A stretch of DNA of 64,000 bases, taken from the NCBI GenBank assembly GCA_002271215.1, contig CP018628.1, forward strand, positions 1,488,001 to 1,552,000, read 5' to 3'. Shown here in pieces: positions 52,394 to 61,639 of the stretch. The stretch comes from Lelliottia jeotgali (lineage in GTDB: Bacteria; Pseudomonadota; Gammaproteobacteria; Enterobacterales; Enterobacteriaceae). Each line of letters starts with the position of its first letter. Within the stretch, counting starts at the first letter, position 1. The translations under genes and the position numbers were made by a program. The notes beneath the pieces were generated by a model. The model was not told where the DNA came from. It saw only the letters and a program-made list of their open reading frames with translations, and searched no databases.

Positions 52394-52506
52394 CAGACCG
52401 CACCTACCCGACACTTCCCCCCGCACAATCTTCAACAAAATGTGAACTCTTTCGCCGCCCAAAATCAGGTAAGCTTTAACTATTGAAGGTGAATAAAGGC
52501 TGACTG

Positions 52507-53214
52507 ATGAAGCACATTTTGCTGGTGGAAGACGATAACGATATCGCCGCGCTGCTGCGTCTAAATTTAGAAGATGAGGGCTACACGATCACGCATGAGG
52601 TGGACGGTGCGAAAGCCCTGCAGTTGCTCGATCAAACGCACTGGGATGCGGTGATCCTCGATCTGATGCTCCCGAACGTCGACGGACTGGAGATTTGCCG
52701 TCGCATCCGCCAGCTCACCCGCTATCTGCCAATCATTATCATCAGCGCCCGCAGCAGTGAAACCGACCGCATCACTGGCCTCGAAACGGGTGCCGATGAT
52801 TATCTGGCAAAACCTTTTTCTGTGCAGGAGCTGATTGCGCGTATCAAAGCCCTGTTTCGTCGTCAGCAGGCGATGGGACAGGCGCAGACCAGCGGGGCTA
52901 TTTCTGCTCATGGCCTGACGCTCGATCCGCTCTCGCGCAATGTCCGTTTGCACGGCAAAGAAGTGGATCTCACCCCGCGTGAATTCGAGTTACTCTGGTT
53001 TTTTGCCCGCCATCCGGGCGAAGTATTCTCCCGTCTGGCGCTGCTGGAACAGGTCTGGGGCTATCAGCACGAAGGCTACGAGCACACCGTTAATACGCAC
53101 ATCAACCGCCTGCGAATCAAAATCGAAAAAGATGCCGCCGAACCGGAAATTATTCGCACCGTCTGGGGTAAAGGTTACAAATTTGCGGAGCTGAACCATG
53201 ATGCGACGTCTTAG
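52507..53214 (+). CDS. OmpR-family response regulator
   Basis: The 235-residue protein has a receiver domain (residues 1-120) with acidic pocket E8/D9/D10, phosphoacceptor D52 in VILDLMLP and the conserved lysine in LAKPFS. A winged-helix OmpR/PhoB DNA-binding domain (about 135-230, with LTPREFELLWFFARHPGEVF) follows. It overlaps the sensor kinase gene by 17 bp, so the pair is translated together. No E. coli K-12 two-component system lies between rlmC and artJ, and I cannot name this one. Confidence 0.9.
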   Translation: MKHILLVEDDNDIAALLRLNLEDEGYTITHEVDGAKALQLLDQTHWDAVILDLMLPNVDGLEICRRIRQLTRYLPIIIISARSSETDRITGLETGADDYLAKPFSVQELIARIKALFRRQQAMGQAQTSGAISAHGLTLDPLSRNVRLHGKEVDLTPREFELLWFFARHPGEVFSRLALLEQVWGYQHEGYEHTVNTHINRLRIKIEKDAAEPEIIRTVWGKGYKFAELNHDATS

Positions 53215-54670
53215 CCTGAGCCAGCGTCTGACGCTGCTGTTTATCCTGCTGCTGATCCTCTGTGCCAGCGTCGCCTGCGCGGTACAGCTTTATACCAGCA
53301 TGCAGTACGGCAACGCGATGGTGCAGCGGCTTTCCAGCGGGCTGGCGCAGCAGATTGTCCAGCGCGAGCCGGTACTCGACGCGCAGGGGCAGGTCGATCG
53401 CAGCCGTCTGAAACCGCTGTTTGACCGGTTGATGACCTTTAACCCCAGCGTTGAGCTGTACGTTGTCTCACCCGACGGCGATCTGCTGGCGGATGCCGCG
53501 CCGCCGGGGCATATCCAGCGGCAAAAAATCTCGATGGTGCCGCTGCAAACCTTTCTCAGCGGCACCAGTTGGCCAGTGTACGGCGATGATCCCAGGAGTC
53601 TCGATAAACAGAAAGTCTTCAGCGTGACGCCGCTGCGCCAGGGCGGGGAGTTGCGCGGTTATTTGTATATCATCCTGCAGGGCGAAGAGTTTAACTCGCT
53701 GGCAGAAATGGCGTGGCACAAGGCGCTTTGGAGCACGGCGATGTGGTCCTTACTGCTGGTGGCGAGCTTCGCCCTGCTGGCGGGACTGTTGGTCTGGTAC
53801 TGGGTGACGCGACCGGTGAAACGGCTAACGGCGGAGGTTTCCGGGCTGGAACAGGACAGTATCAGCGCGATCAAGCAACTGGCGGCACAAACGCCCGAAC
53901 CCGGATCACGGGACGAAGTCACTCAGTTGCGCAATACCTTTATTGAACTGGCGCGCCAGATTACGTCTCAGTGGGACAAACTGGCCGACAGCGACCGCCA
54001 GCGCCGGGAATTTATCGCCAATATCTCTCACGATTTGCGCACGCCGCTGACATCGTTACTGGGCTATCTCGAAACTCTGTCGCTGAAGTCATCTACTCTG
54101 ACTACCGAACAGCATCAGCAATATCTGGCGACCGCGCTGCGGCAGGGACAAAAAGTGCGTCATCTTTCGCAGCAACTCTTTGAGCTGGCCCGGCTGGAGC
54201 ACGGTGGCATCAAACCGCAGCGCGAGCGTTTTGCGATGGCGGAGCTGATCTCTGACGTGGCGCAGAAATTTGAGCTGACCGCGCAGACGCGCCAGCTTCG
54301 GCTGCATATCGACGTGCCGGGACGGTTACCGTTGGTATTTGCTGATGTGTCGATGATCGAGCGAGTGGTGACCAATCTGCTGGATAACGCAGTGCGCCAT
54401 ACGCCATCGGGGGGGGATATTCGGCTGTCGGTGTGGCAGGAGAACGAGCAACTGCAGGTGGAAGTGACCGACAGCGGGCCAGGGATTGAAGCGTCATTGC
54501 GTGATGAACTGTTCCAGCGGCCTTCCGCGCTGAGCCAGCAGGCGTCTCGGGAAAATCGCGGTGGGCTGGGGCTGCTGATTGTGAAACGAATGCTGGAATT
54601 GCACGGAGGCGGGATTTCTTTGCAGGATTTTGAACCGGGGGCGAAGTTCAGGTTTTACGTTCCGCTCTAA
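53198..54670 (+). CDS. Membrane sensor histidine kinase
   Basis: The 490-residue kinase has a first membrane helix at about residues 10-32, a periplasmic domain of about 140 residues, a second helix at about 178-202, then a HAMP linker, a HisKA domain with phosphoacceptor H278 in ISHDLRTPL, and an HATPase domain with N box NLLDNAVRHTP (about 393-403), G1 DSGPGI (425-430) and G2 GGLGLLIV. The periplasmic part is not a recognised sensor to me. It begins in the end of the response regulator gene. ATG 53198 or 53201 may start translation. Confidence 0.9.
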   Translation: MMRRLSLSQRLTLLFILLLILCASVACAVQLYTSMQYGNAMVQRLSSGLAQQIVQREPVLDAQGQVDRSRLKPLFDRLMTFNPSVELYVVSPDGDLLADAAPPGHIQRQKISMVPLQTFLSGTSWPVYGDDPRSLDKQKVFSVTPLRQGGELRGYLYIILQGEEFNSLAEMAWHKALWSTAMWSLLLVASFALLAGLLVWYWVTRPVKRLTAEVSGLEQDSISAIKQLAAQTPEPGSRDEVTQLRNTFIELARQITSQWDKLADSDRQRREFIANISHDLRTPLTSLLGYLETLSLKSSTLTTEQHQQYLATALRQGQKVRHLSQQLFELARLEHGGIKPQRERFAMAELISDVAQKFELTAQTRQLRLHIDVPGRLPLVFADVSMIERVVTNLLDNAVRHTPSGGDIRLSVWQENEQLQVEVTDSGPGIEASLRDELFQRPSALSQQASRENRGGLGLLIVKRMLELHGGGISLQDFEPGAKFRFYVPL

Positions 54671-54674
54671 GAGA

Positions 54675-54756
54675 TGTCGGGTGGCGCTTACGCTTACCCG
54701 GCCTACAAAAACTCCCGAACCCGTAGGCCGGGTAAGGCGTAGCCGCCACCCGGCAA
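54675..54756. repeat. Inverted REP pair
   Basis: REPs at 54675-54707 and 54721-54756 face each other between the convergent kinase gene and artJ. Confidence 0.85.
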
Positions 54757-54768
54757 AAACTCGCAATA

Positions 54769-55500
54769 TTACTGCGGGAACCACTGGTCGCTAATTTTCT
54801 GATACGTACCGTCGGTTTTAATCGCTTTCAGCGCACCGTTCAGTTTTTCCAGCAGCGCTTTGTTATCCGGACGAACCGCGATACCCAGACCCGTTCCGAA
54901 GTACTGCGCGTCAGTCACTTTCTCTGTCGCGGTCCCCAGCTGTGGGTTGGTTTTCAGCCATTCGTTCACCACCGCAGTATCACCAAACACGCCATCGATA
55001 CGGCCATTTTTCAGGTCGATGATTGCGTTCTGGTAGCTGTCATAGGCCACAGTTTTTACTTCAGGATGTTTATCCTGCAGGTATTTCTGGTGCGTGGTGC
55101 CGTTTTCCATGCCGATGCGTTTGCCTTTCAGCTGGTCAAAGGAGGTGTACGCGCCTTTCTTCGCAATCACCACCGCAGAGTTGGCGTAGTACGGGTCGGT
55201 AAAGGTGACCTGCTTGCTACGCTCTGGCGTGATGTCCATACCGGAAATCACCGCGTCGTATTTTTTGAATTTCAGAGACGGGATCAGGCTGTCAAACGCG
55301 TGGTTGGTGAAGGTGCAGTCGGCCTGCATCTGCTTACACAGCGCTTTGGCGAGGTCGATATCGAAACCGACGATCTGGTTGCTGGCATCCAGCGACTCAA
55401 ACGGCGGATATGTTGCAGATACGCCGAAGTTGATTTTGTCTGCTGCCGATGCGCCAGCGGCGAAGGTTGCCAGTAATGCAGCCAGAACTAACTTTTTCAT
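54769..55500 (-). CDS. artJ: ArtJ, periplasmic arginine-binding protein
   Basis: ArtJ binds L-arginine for the ArtPQM importer. The 243-residue precursor has a signal peptide (about residues 1-19, ending ASAAD), and the family segments ATYPPFESLDASNQIVGFDI, DAVISGMDITPER and GIAVRPDN. ATG 55500 gives the E. coli length. It is transcribed from its own promoter, separated from artPIQM by a terminator and with tandem ARG boxes upstream, as in arginine-repressed artJ. Confidence 0.95.
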   Translation of the reverse strand: MKKLVLAALLATFAAGASAADKINFGVSATYPPFESLDASNQIVGFDIDLAKALCKQMQADCTFTNHAFDSLIPSLKFKKYDAVISGMDITPERSKQVTFTDPYYANSAVVIAKKGAYTSFDQLKGKRIGMENGTTHQKYLQDKHPEVKTVAYDSYQNAIIDLKNGRIDGVFGDTAVVNEWLKTNPQLGTATEKVTDAQYFGTGLGIAVRPDNKALLEKLNGALKAIKTDGTYQKISDQWFPQ

Positions 55501-55569
55501 TTTAATGCTCCCGTCTGTCAATCTTGTCATTATGCGCCGTGTCTCCGGCATGGACGTACAATGCCAGTT

Positions 55570-55608
55570 AATGAATTTGTATGCAATAAATATGATTAAG
55601 TATTTTTA
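55570..55608. promoter_or_regulatory. Tandem ArgR boxes before artJ
   Basis: Box 1 at 55570-55587 (AATGAATTTGTATGCAAT) matches WNTGAATWWWWATTCANW at 16 of 18 positions. Box 2 at 55591-55608 matches at 14 of 18. They are 3 bp apart, the spacing that a hexameric ArgR requires, and lie 70-108 bp before artJ. Confidence 0.75.
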
Positions 55609-55613
55609 TCTGA

Positions 55614-55649
55614 ATAAAAAAAACGGGCAGTCGTTAGACTTACCCGTTT
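55614..55649 (-). terminator. Terminator of artPIQM
   Basis: On the minus strand a stem AAACGGG/CCCGTTT with an inner AGTC/GACT stem is followed by a long T tract, placed 23 bp after the artM stop. Confidence 0.8.
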
Positions 55650-55671
55650 TAATGATGCAGTGATTATGCAG

Positions 55672-56340
55672 TTAGTTTCGACGCTCAAAGGCCAGCGCTT
55701 TGCTTTCGATAACACGCATCAGCAGCGTCAGCAGGCCGTTCACGACCAGATAAACCAGGCCGGCAGCGCCAAAGACCATGACATCATACGTGCGTCCGTA
55801 CAGCAGTTGGCCGTGACCCATGACTTCCATCAGTGTAATGGTATAGGCCAGTGAGGTACTTTTAAACACCAGCACCACTTCGTTGGAATACGACGAAAGC
55901 GCGCGTTTAAAGGCATACGGCAGCAGGATTGCCAGCGTGTCTTTCTTGCTCATGCCCAGCGCACCGCAGGACTGCCATTGCCCTTCCGGAATGGCGCGGA
56001 TCGCACCATAAAACAGCTGAGTGGTATAGGCGGCGCTGTTCAGCGACAGCGCAATCAGTGCGCACAGCCAGGGTTCAGACAGCAGATGCCAGATGACCGG
56101 ATAGTTCTGCAGCGACGGGAACTGGCCCGGGCCGTAGTAAATCAGGAAGATCTGCACCAGCAGCGGCGTGCCGGTAAACAGGGTGATATAGGCGCGAACA
56201 ATCCACACCAGTACCGGCGTTTTCAGCGTCAGAACAATGGTGAAAAAAAGCGCCAGAATGAGAGCCACCACGATGGACGCCACGGTCAGCGTCAGGCTGG
56301 TATGAAGCCCTTTCATCAGCTCCGGTAAGTATTCAAGCAT
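55672..56340 (-). CDS. artM: ArtM, arginine importer permease
   Basis: ArtM is a 222-residue inner-membrane permease of the HisMQ type, about five helices, with the ATPase-contact region GALGMSKKDTLAILLPYAFK. The start ATG overlaps the artQ stop by one base (TGATG), so expression is coupled. Same length as E. coli. Last gene of artPIQM. Confidence 0.95.
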   Translation of the reverse strand: MLEYLPELMKGLHTSLTLTVASIVVALILALFFTIVLTLKTPVLVWIVRAYITLFTGTPLLVQIFLIYYGPGQFPSLQNYPVIWHLLSEPWLCALIALSLNSAAYTTQLFYGAIRAIPEGQWQSCGALGMSKKDTLAILLPYAFKRALSSYSNEVVLVFKSTSLAYTITLMEVMGHGQLLYGRTYDVMVFGAAGLVYLVVNGLLTLLMRVIESKALAFERRN

Positions 56341-57056
56341 CAGCCTGGTCTCCGTTCAAAACGCGTTGCGCGCAGGTCAATACGTTTAAGAACGTACTGG
56401 CTCAGCAACGTGATCACCAGGTAGATAGCCGCCGCAACAATATACCAGGTAAAAGGCTCCTGGGTGCGGGTGGCGATGCTTTTGGTTTGCAGCATTAAAT
56501 CGTTGACGCTAATCAGGCTGACCAGCGCGGTATCTTTCAGCAGCACCAGCCACTGATTACCCAGCCCCGGCAGGGCATGACGCCACATCTGCGGCATCAC
56601 CAGACGGAAGAAGATCGCTGCTTTAGATAACCCCAGCGCCTGGCCGGATTCCCACTGACCGACGGGCACCGCTTTCAGTGCGCCGCGCAGCGTCTGGGAC
56701 GCATAGGCGGAATAGAGCAGGGAGAGGGCGATTACACCGCACAGGAACGGGCTGACGTCGAAGTTCTCAATCTGCATTTGCACCGGAATCTGCGCAAAGC
56801 CGAAATTAATCGTGAAGCCGTCCGATAGCATCAGCAGCAGCTGTGAGGAACCGAAATAGATAAACAGGACCACCAGGATTTCCGGCAGCCCACGCAGAAC
56901 GGTCACCAGCGCCGAGCCTGTCCATGCGATGGGACGCCATTTGGCTGACTCCCACACCGCAAAGATCATCGCCAGCACCAGGCCGATTATGAGTGCACAA
57001 ACGGCAAGGCCGACGGTCATCCCGGCGGCGCTTGCTAATGGAAAAAGTTCGTTCAT
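56340..57056 (-). CDS. artQ: ArtQ, arginine importer permease
   Basis: ArtQ is the partner permease, 238 residues, with five hydrophobic helices and the EAA-like segment [20 protein letters not shown]. Start ATG 57056 lies 6 bp after the artI stop. It pairs with ArtM in the membrane and with the ATPase ArtP. Confidence 0.95.
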   Translation of the reverse strand: MNELFPLASAAGMTVGLAVCALIIGLVLAMIFAVWESAKWRPIAWTGSALVTVLRGLPEILVVLFIYFGSSQLLLMLSDGFTINFGFAQIPVQMQIENFDVSPFLCGVIALSLLYSAYASQTLRGALKAVPVGQWESGQALGLSKAAIFFRLVMPQMWRHALPGLGNQWLVLLKDTALVSLISVNDLMLQTKSIATRTQEPFTWYIVAAAIYLVITLLSQYVLKRIDLRATRFERRPG

Positions 57057-57062
57057 CAGCTC

Positions 57063-57794
57063 TTACTTCTGGAACCATTTGGAATAGATGGTCTGGTAAG
57101 TACCGTCTTTTTTCACTTTATCCAGCGCAGTATTGAGTTTCTGCTGCAGGTCGGTGTTGCCCTGACGAACCGCGATACCCAGACCGGTGCCGAAGTAATC
57201 TTTGTCTGTCACTTTATCGCCGATAGCGGCCAGTTTCGGTTCCGCTTTCAGCCACTCGGTCACCACGGCAGTGTCACCGAACACCGCATCAATACGACCA
57301 TTCTGCATATCCAGCTTGGCGTTCATGTAGCTGTCGTAAGGCACAACGGTGATTTCCGGGTGCTTATCGGTAATGAATTTCTGGTGCGTGGAGCCGTTCT
57401 GCATCCCGACTTTTTTGCCTTTCAGCGCGGCGATGTCGGCAATTTTACCTTTCTGGCCGACGAACAGGGCCGAGTTTTCATAGTACGGCTGGGTGAACAG
57501 CACCTGCTTTTCACGCTCAGGAGTGATGTCCATTCCGGAAATCACTGCGTCAAAACGACGGAACTTCAGACTTGGGATCAGGCTGTCGAATGCCTGGTTG
57601 GTGAAGGTGCAGGTGGCGTCGATCTCTTTGCAGAGTGCGTTCGCCAAATCCACGTCGAAGCCCACAATCTTATTGCTGGCGTCCATGGATTCAAACGGAG
57701 GGTAAGACGCTTCCATGGCAAAACGAATCGTCTGTGCTGCGGTAGCGGAAAGGCTGACGCTGGCAAGCAGCGCGGCTATCAGTACTTTTTTCAT
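57063..57794 (-). CDS. artI: ArtI, periplasmic binding protein of the arginine transport system
   Basis: ArtI is a paralogue of ArtJ with the same pocket segments (ASYPPFESMDASNKIVGFDV, DAVISGMDITPER), 243 residues, and a signal peptide at about residues 1-19. In E. coli its ligand is less certain than that of ArtJ. ATG 57794 is used; the frame continues upstream into artP but that part is not conserved. It is the second gene of artPIQM. Confidence 0.94.
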   Translation of the reverse strand: MKKVLIAALLASVSLSATAAQTIRFAMEASYPPFESMDASNKIVGFDVDLANALCKEIDATCTFTNQAFDSLIPSLKFRRFDAVISGMDITPEREKQVLFTQPYYENSALFVGQKGKIADIAALKGKKVGMQNGSTHQKFITDKHPEITVVPYDSYMNAKLDMQNGRIDAVFGDTAVVTEWLKAEPKLAAIGDKVTDKDYFGTGLGIAVRQGNTDLQQKLNTALDKVKKDGTYQTIYSKWFQK

Positions 57795-57813
57795 TGTCAT
57801 TTTCCCTAACACA

Positions 57814-58542
57814 TCAGTGAGATAAATAGTTTTTAAAGGCGTCGGTTTGCGGGGCGGCAAAGCAGCTCGCATCACCTTGTTCAACAATATGACCGTTTTC
57901 CATGTACACCACGCGGCTGGCGGTTTTACGCGCCACTTCCACTTCATGGGTGACGATCACCTGTGTGATATTGGTTTCGGCCAGTTCGCGGATAATGCTG
58001 ACGATCTGGGCGGTAATCTCAGGGTCCAGCGCGGCGGTTGGCTCATCGAACAGCAGAACCTGCGGTTCCATCATCAGCGCGCGGGCAATGGCGACACGCT
58101 GCTGCTGGCCACCTGAAAGGTGCAGCGGATAGCGATCGCTGTACGGTTTTAAGCGCAGACGTTCAAGCAGTTTTTCGGCACGCGCCAGCGCCTGATCTTT
58201 GCTTAAACCCAGCACGCGGCAGGGCGCTTCAATCAGGTTTTGCTGCACGGTCAGATGCGGCCAGAGATTATATTGCTGAAACACCATGCCGACGTTCTGA
58301 CGCAAATCGCGAATCGCTTTATCAGAAGGGGCTTTGGCGAAATCGAAATGATTCCCGGCGATTTCAAGCTGGCCGGAACGTGGCATTTCAAGCAGATTGA
58401 GGACGCGCAGCAGTGAGCTTTTGCCTGCACCGCTTGGGCCAAGCAAAACCAGCGTTTCGCCCTCAGGGCAGTTCAGCGTGATGTCGAACAGCGCCTGGTG
58501 TGCGCCGTAAAAGCAGTTAATGCCGTTTAGTTGAATACTCAT
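57814..58542 (-). CDS. artP: ArtP, ATPase of the arginine importer
   Basis: ArtP is the ABC ATPase of the importer, 242 residues as in E. coli, with Walker [10 protein letters not shown], signature LSGGQQQR and Walker [13 protein letters not shown]. It begins the artPIQM operon. The 217-bp upstream region to ybjP holds one degenerate ARG-box-like site near 58615. Confidence 0.95.
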   Translation of the reverse strand: MSIQLNGINCFYGAHQALFDITLNCPEGETLVLLGPSGAGKSSLLRVLNLLEMPRSGQLEIAGNHFDFAKAPSDKAIRDLRQNVGMVFQQYNLWPHLTVQQNLIEAPCRVLGLSKDQALARAEKLLERLRLKPYSDRYPLHLSGGQQQRVAIARALMMEPQVLLFDEPTAALDPEITAQIVSIIRELAETNITQVIVTHEVEVARKTASRVVYMENGHIVEQGDASCFAAPQTDAFKNYLSH

Positions 58543-58614
58543 CGGGGCAGTCTTTACTCATCCAGGCAATCTATAGCAATTGAAGCCGCAGATAGTACCG
58601 TTGACAGAATAGTT

Positions 58615-58632
58615 ATGCAATATTTATGCGTT
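58615..58632. promoter_or_regulatory. Weak ArgR-box-like site before artP
   Basis: On the minus strand AACGCATAAATATTGCAT matches the ARG box at 14 of 18 positions. A neighbouring box at the required 3-bp spacing matches only about 12 of 18. Confidence 0.35.
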
Positions 58633-58759
58633 AAAAGTTAAATATAAACCGTATCCATGTATAAACATAGCACAAAATCTCGTGCGGTCTTGGGGCCGAG
58701 AATAAATGTCGGCATTCCTCACGAAATGCCGCACATTTTACGGGGGAAACTTTTCTGAA

Positions 58760-59278
58760 CTAACGATTCTCAATCGACTGACGCAGCGTACCGGCAGGAG
58801 CATGGACGCTGCCGCCAAGATAGCGAACGTCGTCAATAGCCCAGCACTGGCCCTCACGGATCATCAGCACTTCATCCTGCCAGCTCTGGCTGCCCTGGGT
58901 CAGTTTGACCCGCAGCGGAATATTGCGTGCGTCGGTGTTCGGGATGGTGGAGGCGCTGGAGACCTCGGCGCTGTCTGGCGGCGTGGTACGGCTGGAGAAC
59001 GGATCGGATTTAAGCAGCGTATTGTGCTGCGGATCGCGTGAAGCGTCGTTCAGCAGCTTCGCCAGATTGTCACTCAGGTACGGGCGCAGGGCCGTGAGAT
59101 CGCTGCTCTTGTGTGAAATACGGTAATCATAGAACTGTTGCGCGACGGCATCGGGACCGCCGTCAATGCACGGACCGCTACGTGTCCCAATGTCCTTAAA
59201 AGCAGGCGTGACCGTGGTGGTGCAGGCGCTGAGCAGCAGCGCGCACGGCACTAAAAGCGTCAAAGCAGAATAGCGCAT
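58760..59278 (-). CDS. ybjP: Lipoprotein YbjP
   Basis: YbjP is a 172-residue lipoprotein. The lipobox LLSAC puts the acylated cysteine at residue 19, after a hydrophobic signal. The following threonine, not aspartate, suggests the outer membrane. The rest is a DUF3828-type domain (ARNIPLRVKLTQGSQSWQDE) of unknown function. It matches E. coli YbjP in length and position. Confidence 0.9.
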   Translation of the reverse strand: MRYSALTLLVPCALLLSACTTTVTPAFKDIGTRSGPCIDGGPDAVAQQFYDYRISHKSSDLTALRPYLSDNLAKLLNDASRDPQHNTLLKSDPFSSRTTPPDSAEVSSASTIPNTDARNIPLRVKLTQGSQSWQDEVLMIREGQCWAIDDVRYLGGSVHAPAGTLRQSIENR

Positions 59279-59385
59279 GTTGATTTCCTTAATGATTAAC
59301 TATCCTTTCAATAATAGCGTAACGAACCGATAATGCTGCTCAACCGTTACGCTAAGGCATTGAACGCTAAAGAGGGAGATAAATT

Positions 59386-59709
59386 ATGCAATTTTCCACA
59401 ACCCCGACGCTGGAAGGACAACCGATTGTCGAGTATTGCGGCGTCGTGACCGGTGAAGCCATTCTTGGTGCGAATATTTTCCGCGACTTTTTCGCCGGTA
59501 TTCGCGATATCGTCGGTGGGCGTTCGGGTGCCTATGAGAAAGAGCTGCGCAAAGCGCGCGAAATCGCCTTTAAAGAGCTGGGCGAGCAGGCTAAAGCGCT
59601 GGGCGCAGATGCGGTCGTTGGCATTGATATCGACTACGAAACGGTCGGGAAAGACGCCAGTATGCTGATGGTGAGCGTCAGCGGCACCGCGGTGAAAACG
59701 CGCCGATGA
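59386..59709 (+). CDS. ybjQ: YbjQ, UPF0145 family protein
   Basis: YbjQ is a 107-residue cytoplasmic protein of the UPF0145/YbjQ family, a small pentamer-forming fold. Conserved stretches are [20 protein letters not shown] and [12 protein letters not shown]. Its role is unknown to me. The ATG at 59386 follows AGAGGGAG. Its stop overlaps the amiD start by 4 bp. Confidence 0.92.
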   Translation: MQFSTTPTLEGQPIVEYCGVVTGEAILGANIFRDFFAGIRDIVGGRSGAYEKELRKAREIAFKELGEQAKALGADAVVGIDIDYETVGKDASMLMVSVSGTAVKTRR

Positions 59710-60533
59710 AACGCGTATTATCGACACTCCTGCTGGCGCTATTGCTGGCAGGCTGTGCAGAAAAAGGGATTGTCGATAAAGGTGCCTATGAGCTGGATAC
59801 GCGCCATCAGGCGCAGGCGGCGTATCCGCGCATCAAAGTGCTGGTGATCCACTACACCGCCGATGATTTCGACAGCTCGCTGGCGACGCTCACGGACAAA
59901 AATGTCAGCTCGCACTATCTCATTCCGGCTAAACCCCCTGAGCCTTCCGGCAAACCGCGCATCTGGCAGCTGGTGCCGGAGAAAGATTTAGCCTGGCATG
60001 CAGGCATCAGTTTCTGGCGCGGAACCAATCGTATCAACGATACCTCGATCGGCATTGAGCTGGAAAACCGTGGCTGGCAAAAATCGAACGGTGAGAAAAC
60101 CTTTACGCCATTTGAACCGGCGCAAATTGCGGCGCTGATCCCACTTGCCAAAGACATTATCGCCCGCTACGACATCAAACCGGAAAACGTGGTCGCCCAC
60201 TCGGATATCGCCCCGCAGCGCAAAGACGATCCCGGCCCGCTGTTCCCGTGGAAAATGCTGACCCAGCAGGGCGTTGGTGCGTGGCCCGATCCCGCGCGTG
60301 TGACGTTTTATCTCAACGGAAAGTCGAAGTATGAGCCGGTAGATACGACAACACTACTCGATCTACTGACGCGTTACGGCTATGAAGTGCCGGAAAACAG
60401 CACTGCCGCGCAGCAAAAACGGGTGATTATGGTCTTCCAGATGCACTACCGTCCCGAGCTCTGGAACGGTAGTGCCGATGCTGAAACGCTGGCGATTGCC
60501 GAAGCGTTACTGGAGAAGTACGGGCAGGGGTGA
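59706..60533 (+). CDS. amiD: N-acetylmuramoyl-L-alanine amidase AmiD
   Basis: AmiD is an outer-membrane lipoprotein that cleaves the MurNAc-L-Ala bond, including in anhydro-muropeptides. The lipobox LLAGC sets the acylated cysteine at residue 17. The amidase_2 domain has zinc ligands H49 (LVIHYTADD) and the His/Asp of [17 protein letters not shown] peptidoglycan-binding-like domain covers about residues 200-270. The 275-residue length is near E. coli (276). ATGA overlap with ybjQ suggests co-translation. Confidence 0.94.
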   Translation: MKRVLSTLLLALLLAGCAEKGIVDKGAYELDTRHQAQAAYPRIKVLVIHYTADDFDSSLATLTDKNVSSHYLIPAKPPEPSGKPRIWQLVPEKDLAWHAGISFWRGTNRINDTSIGIELENRGWQKSNGEKTFTPFEPAQIAALIPLAKDIIARYDIKPENVVAHSDIAPQRKDDPGPLFPWKMLTQQGVGAWPDPARVTFYLNGKSKYEPVDTTTLLDLLTRYGYEVPENSTAAQQKRVIMVFQMHYRPELWNGSADAETLAIAEALLEKYGQG

Positions 60534-61547
60534 TCAGCGGTGCAGTTTGCCGTGATCGCGCAGCCACGCCGCCGTGCGCACGATCCCTTCGTCGAGGGTG
60601 ACGATCGGCTGATAGCCTAACTCGGTCTCGGCGCGCGTGGTGTCCAGCGTAAAATCAAAGTTCAGCTTTGAGACGCCGTAGTGCGTCAGGGCCGGTTCTT
60701 TCGCCGATTTGTTGCCAAAGCGTTCCATGCTGCGGGCGATCATGTCTAGCATCGGATACGGCACAGAACGGATGCGGCAGTGAATATTCAGCTCATCGAT
60801 CAGGCGCTGGACGATACTGCGCAACGTTTGCGGTTCGCCATTGGTGATGTTGTAGGCGCGACCGGAGACCAGGTGATCGCACTCGGTCTGGCTGGCGAGC
60901 CACATCGCGTGAACCGCATTTTCGTAATAGGTCATATCCACCAGCGCATCGCCGCCGCGCGGCAACAGCACGCTGCCGTAGTGGTGCATCATCTGCGCCA
61001 GACGCGGGATAAACACCTTATCGTGCGGACCAAACAGACTCTGCGGACGCAGAACGGTGAAACGGGTGTGCGGGTTAGACTGCGCGAGCAGATCGATCAC
61101 CTCTTCGCTGGCGGCTTTGCTGCGCGCAAACTCGCAGGCGAAACGCGCCGGGCGGAAATCTTCCTGGATATCGCGATGGTGGTGATAGTCAAAATAGAGC
61201 GACGGAGAGGAGATATGCACGAAGTTGCGCACGCCCCAGGCCACGGCCCATTCACCCAAGCGGCGGGTGGCGCGCACGTTGGCGAGATCAAACGCTTGCT
61301 GAGTGCCCCACGGAGAAGTAAAGCTGGAGCAGTGCCACAGTGTATCGATACCGGCGAGCATGGCTTTGGCTTGCGAAGAAACCAGCTCCGTCAGATCGGC
61401 GTGGATAAATTCCGCGCCCATTTTTTGCAGGAGTTTACCCATCGCTTCGTTACGACCGGTGGCTCTGACGCTGATGCCTTTCTGACGCAAAAACTCGACC
61501 GCATTTCGACCTAAGCCGCTGGTGGCGCCGGTAACCAGTACCTTCAT
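60534..61547 (-). CDS. ybjS: NAD-dependent epimerase/dehydratase-like protein YbjS
   Basis: YbjS is an extended short-chain dehydrogenase/reductase with the nucleotide motif GATSGLG at residues 7-13. The active-site Ser and Tyr lie in [13 protein letters not shown], though the Lys of YxxxK is not where expected, so activity is uncertain. It has 337 residues as in E. coli. ATG 61547 fits the conserved MKVLVTG start. Its stop abuts that of amiD. Its substrate is unknown. Confidence 0.9.
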   Translation of the reverse strand: MKVLVTGATSGLGRNAVEFLRQKGISVRATGRNEAMGKLLQKMGAEFIHADLTELVSSQAKAMLAGIDTLWHCSSFTSPWGTQQAFDLANVRATRRLGEWAVAWGVRNFVHISSPSLYFDYHHHRDIQEDFRPARFACEFARSKAASEEVIDLLAQSNPHTRFTVLRPQSLFGPHDKVFIPRLAQMMHHYGSVLLPRGGDALVDMTYYENAVHAMWLASQTECDHLVSGRAYNITNGEPQTLRSIVQRLIDELNIHCRIRSVPYPMLDMIARSMERFGNKSAKEPALTHYGVSKLNFDFTLDTTRAETELGYQPIVTLDEGIVRTAAWLRDHGKLHR

Positions 61548-61639
61548 ATCAATCCACTGTGTTGAAAAGAATTTCGTGCGCATTCTTCCGTGAATTACGT
61601 CATGTTGCAATGGGAAAGGTGAAAGAATCAGAGGATTAA

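Noticed and set aside
844..54756. Repeated GCCGGGTGGCG palindromes considered as CRISPR repeats
   Set aside because: They are single or paired, always in intergenic gaps after stop codons, without regular spacers or cas genes; they are REP elements.
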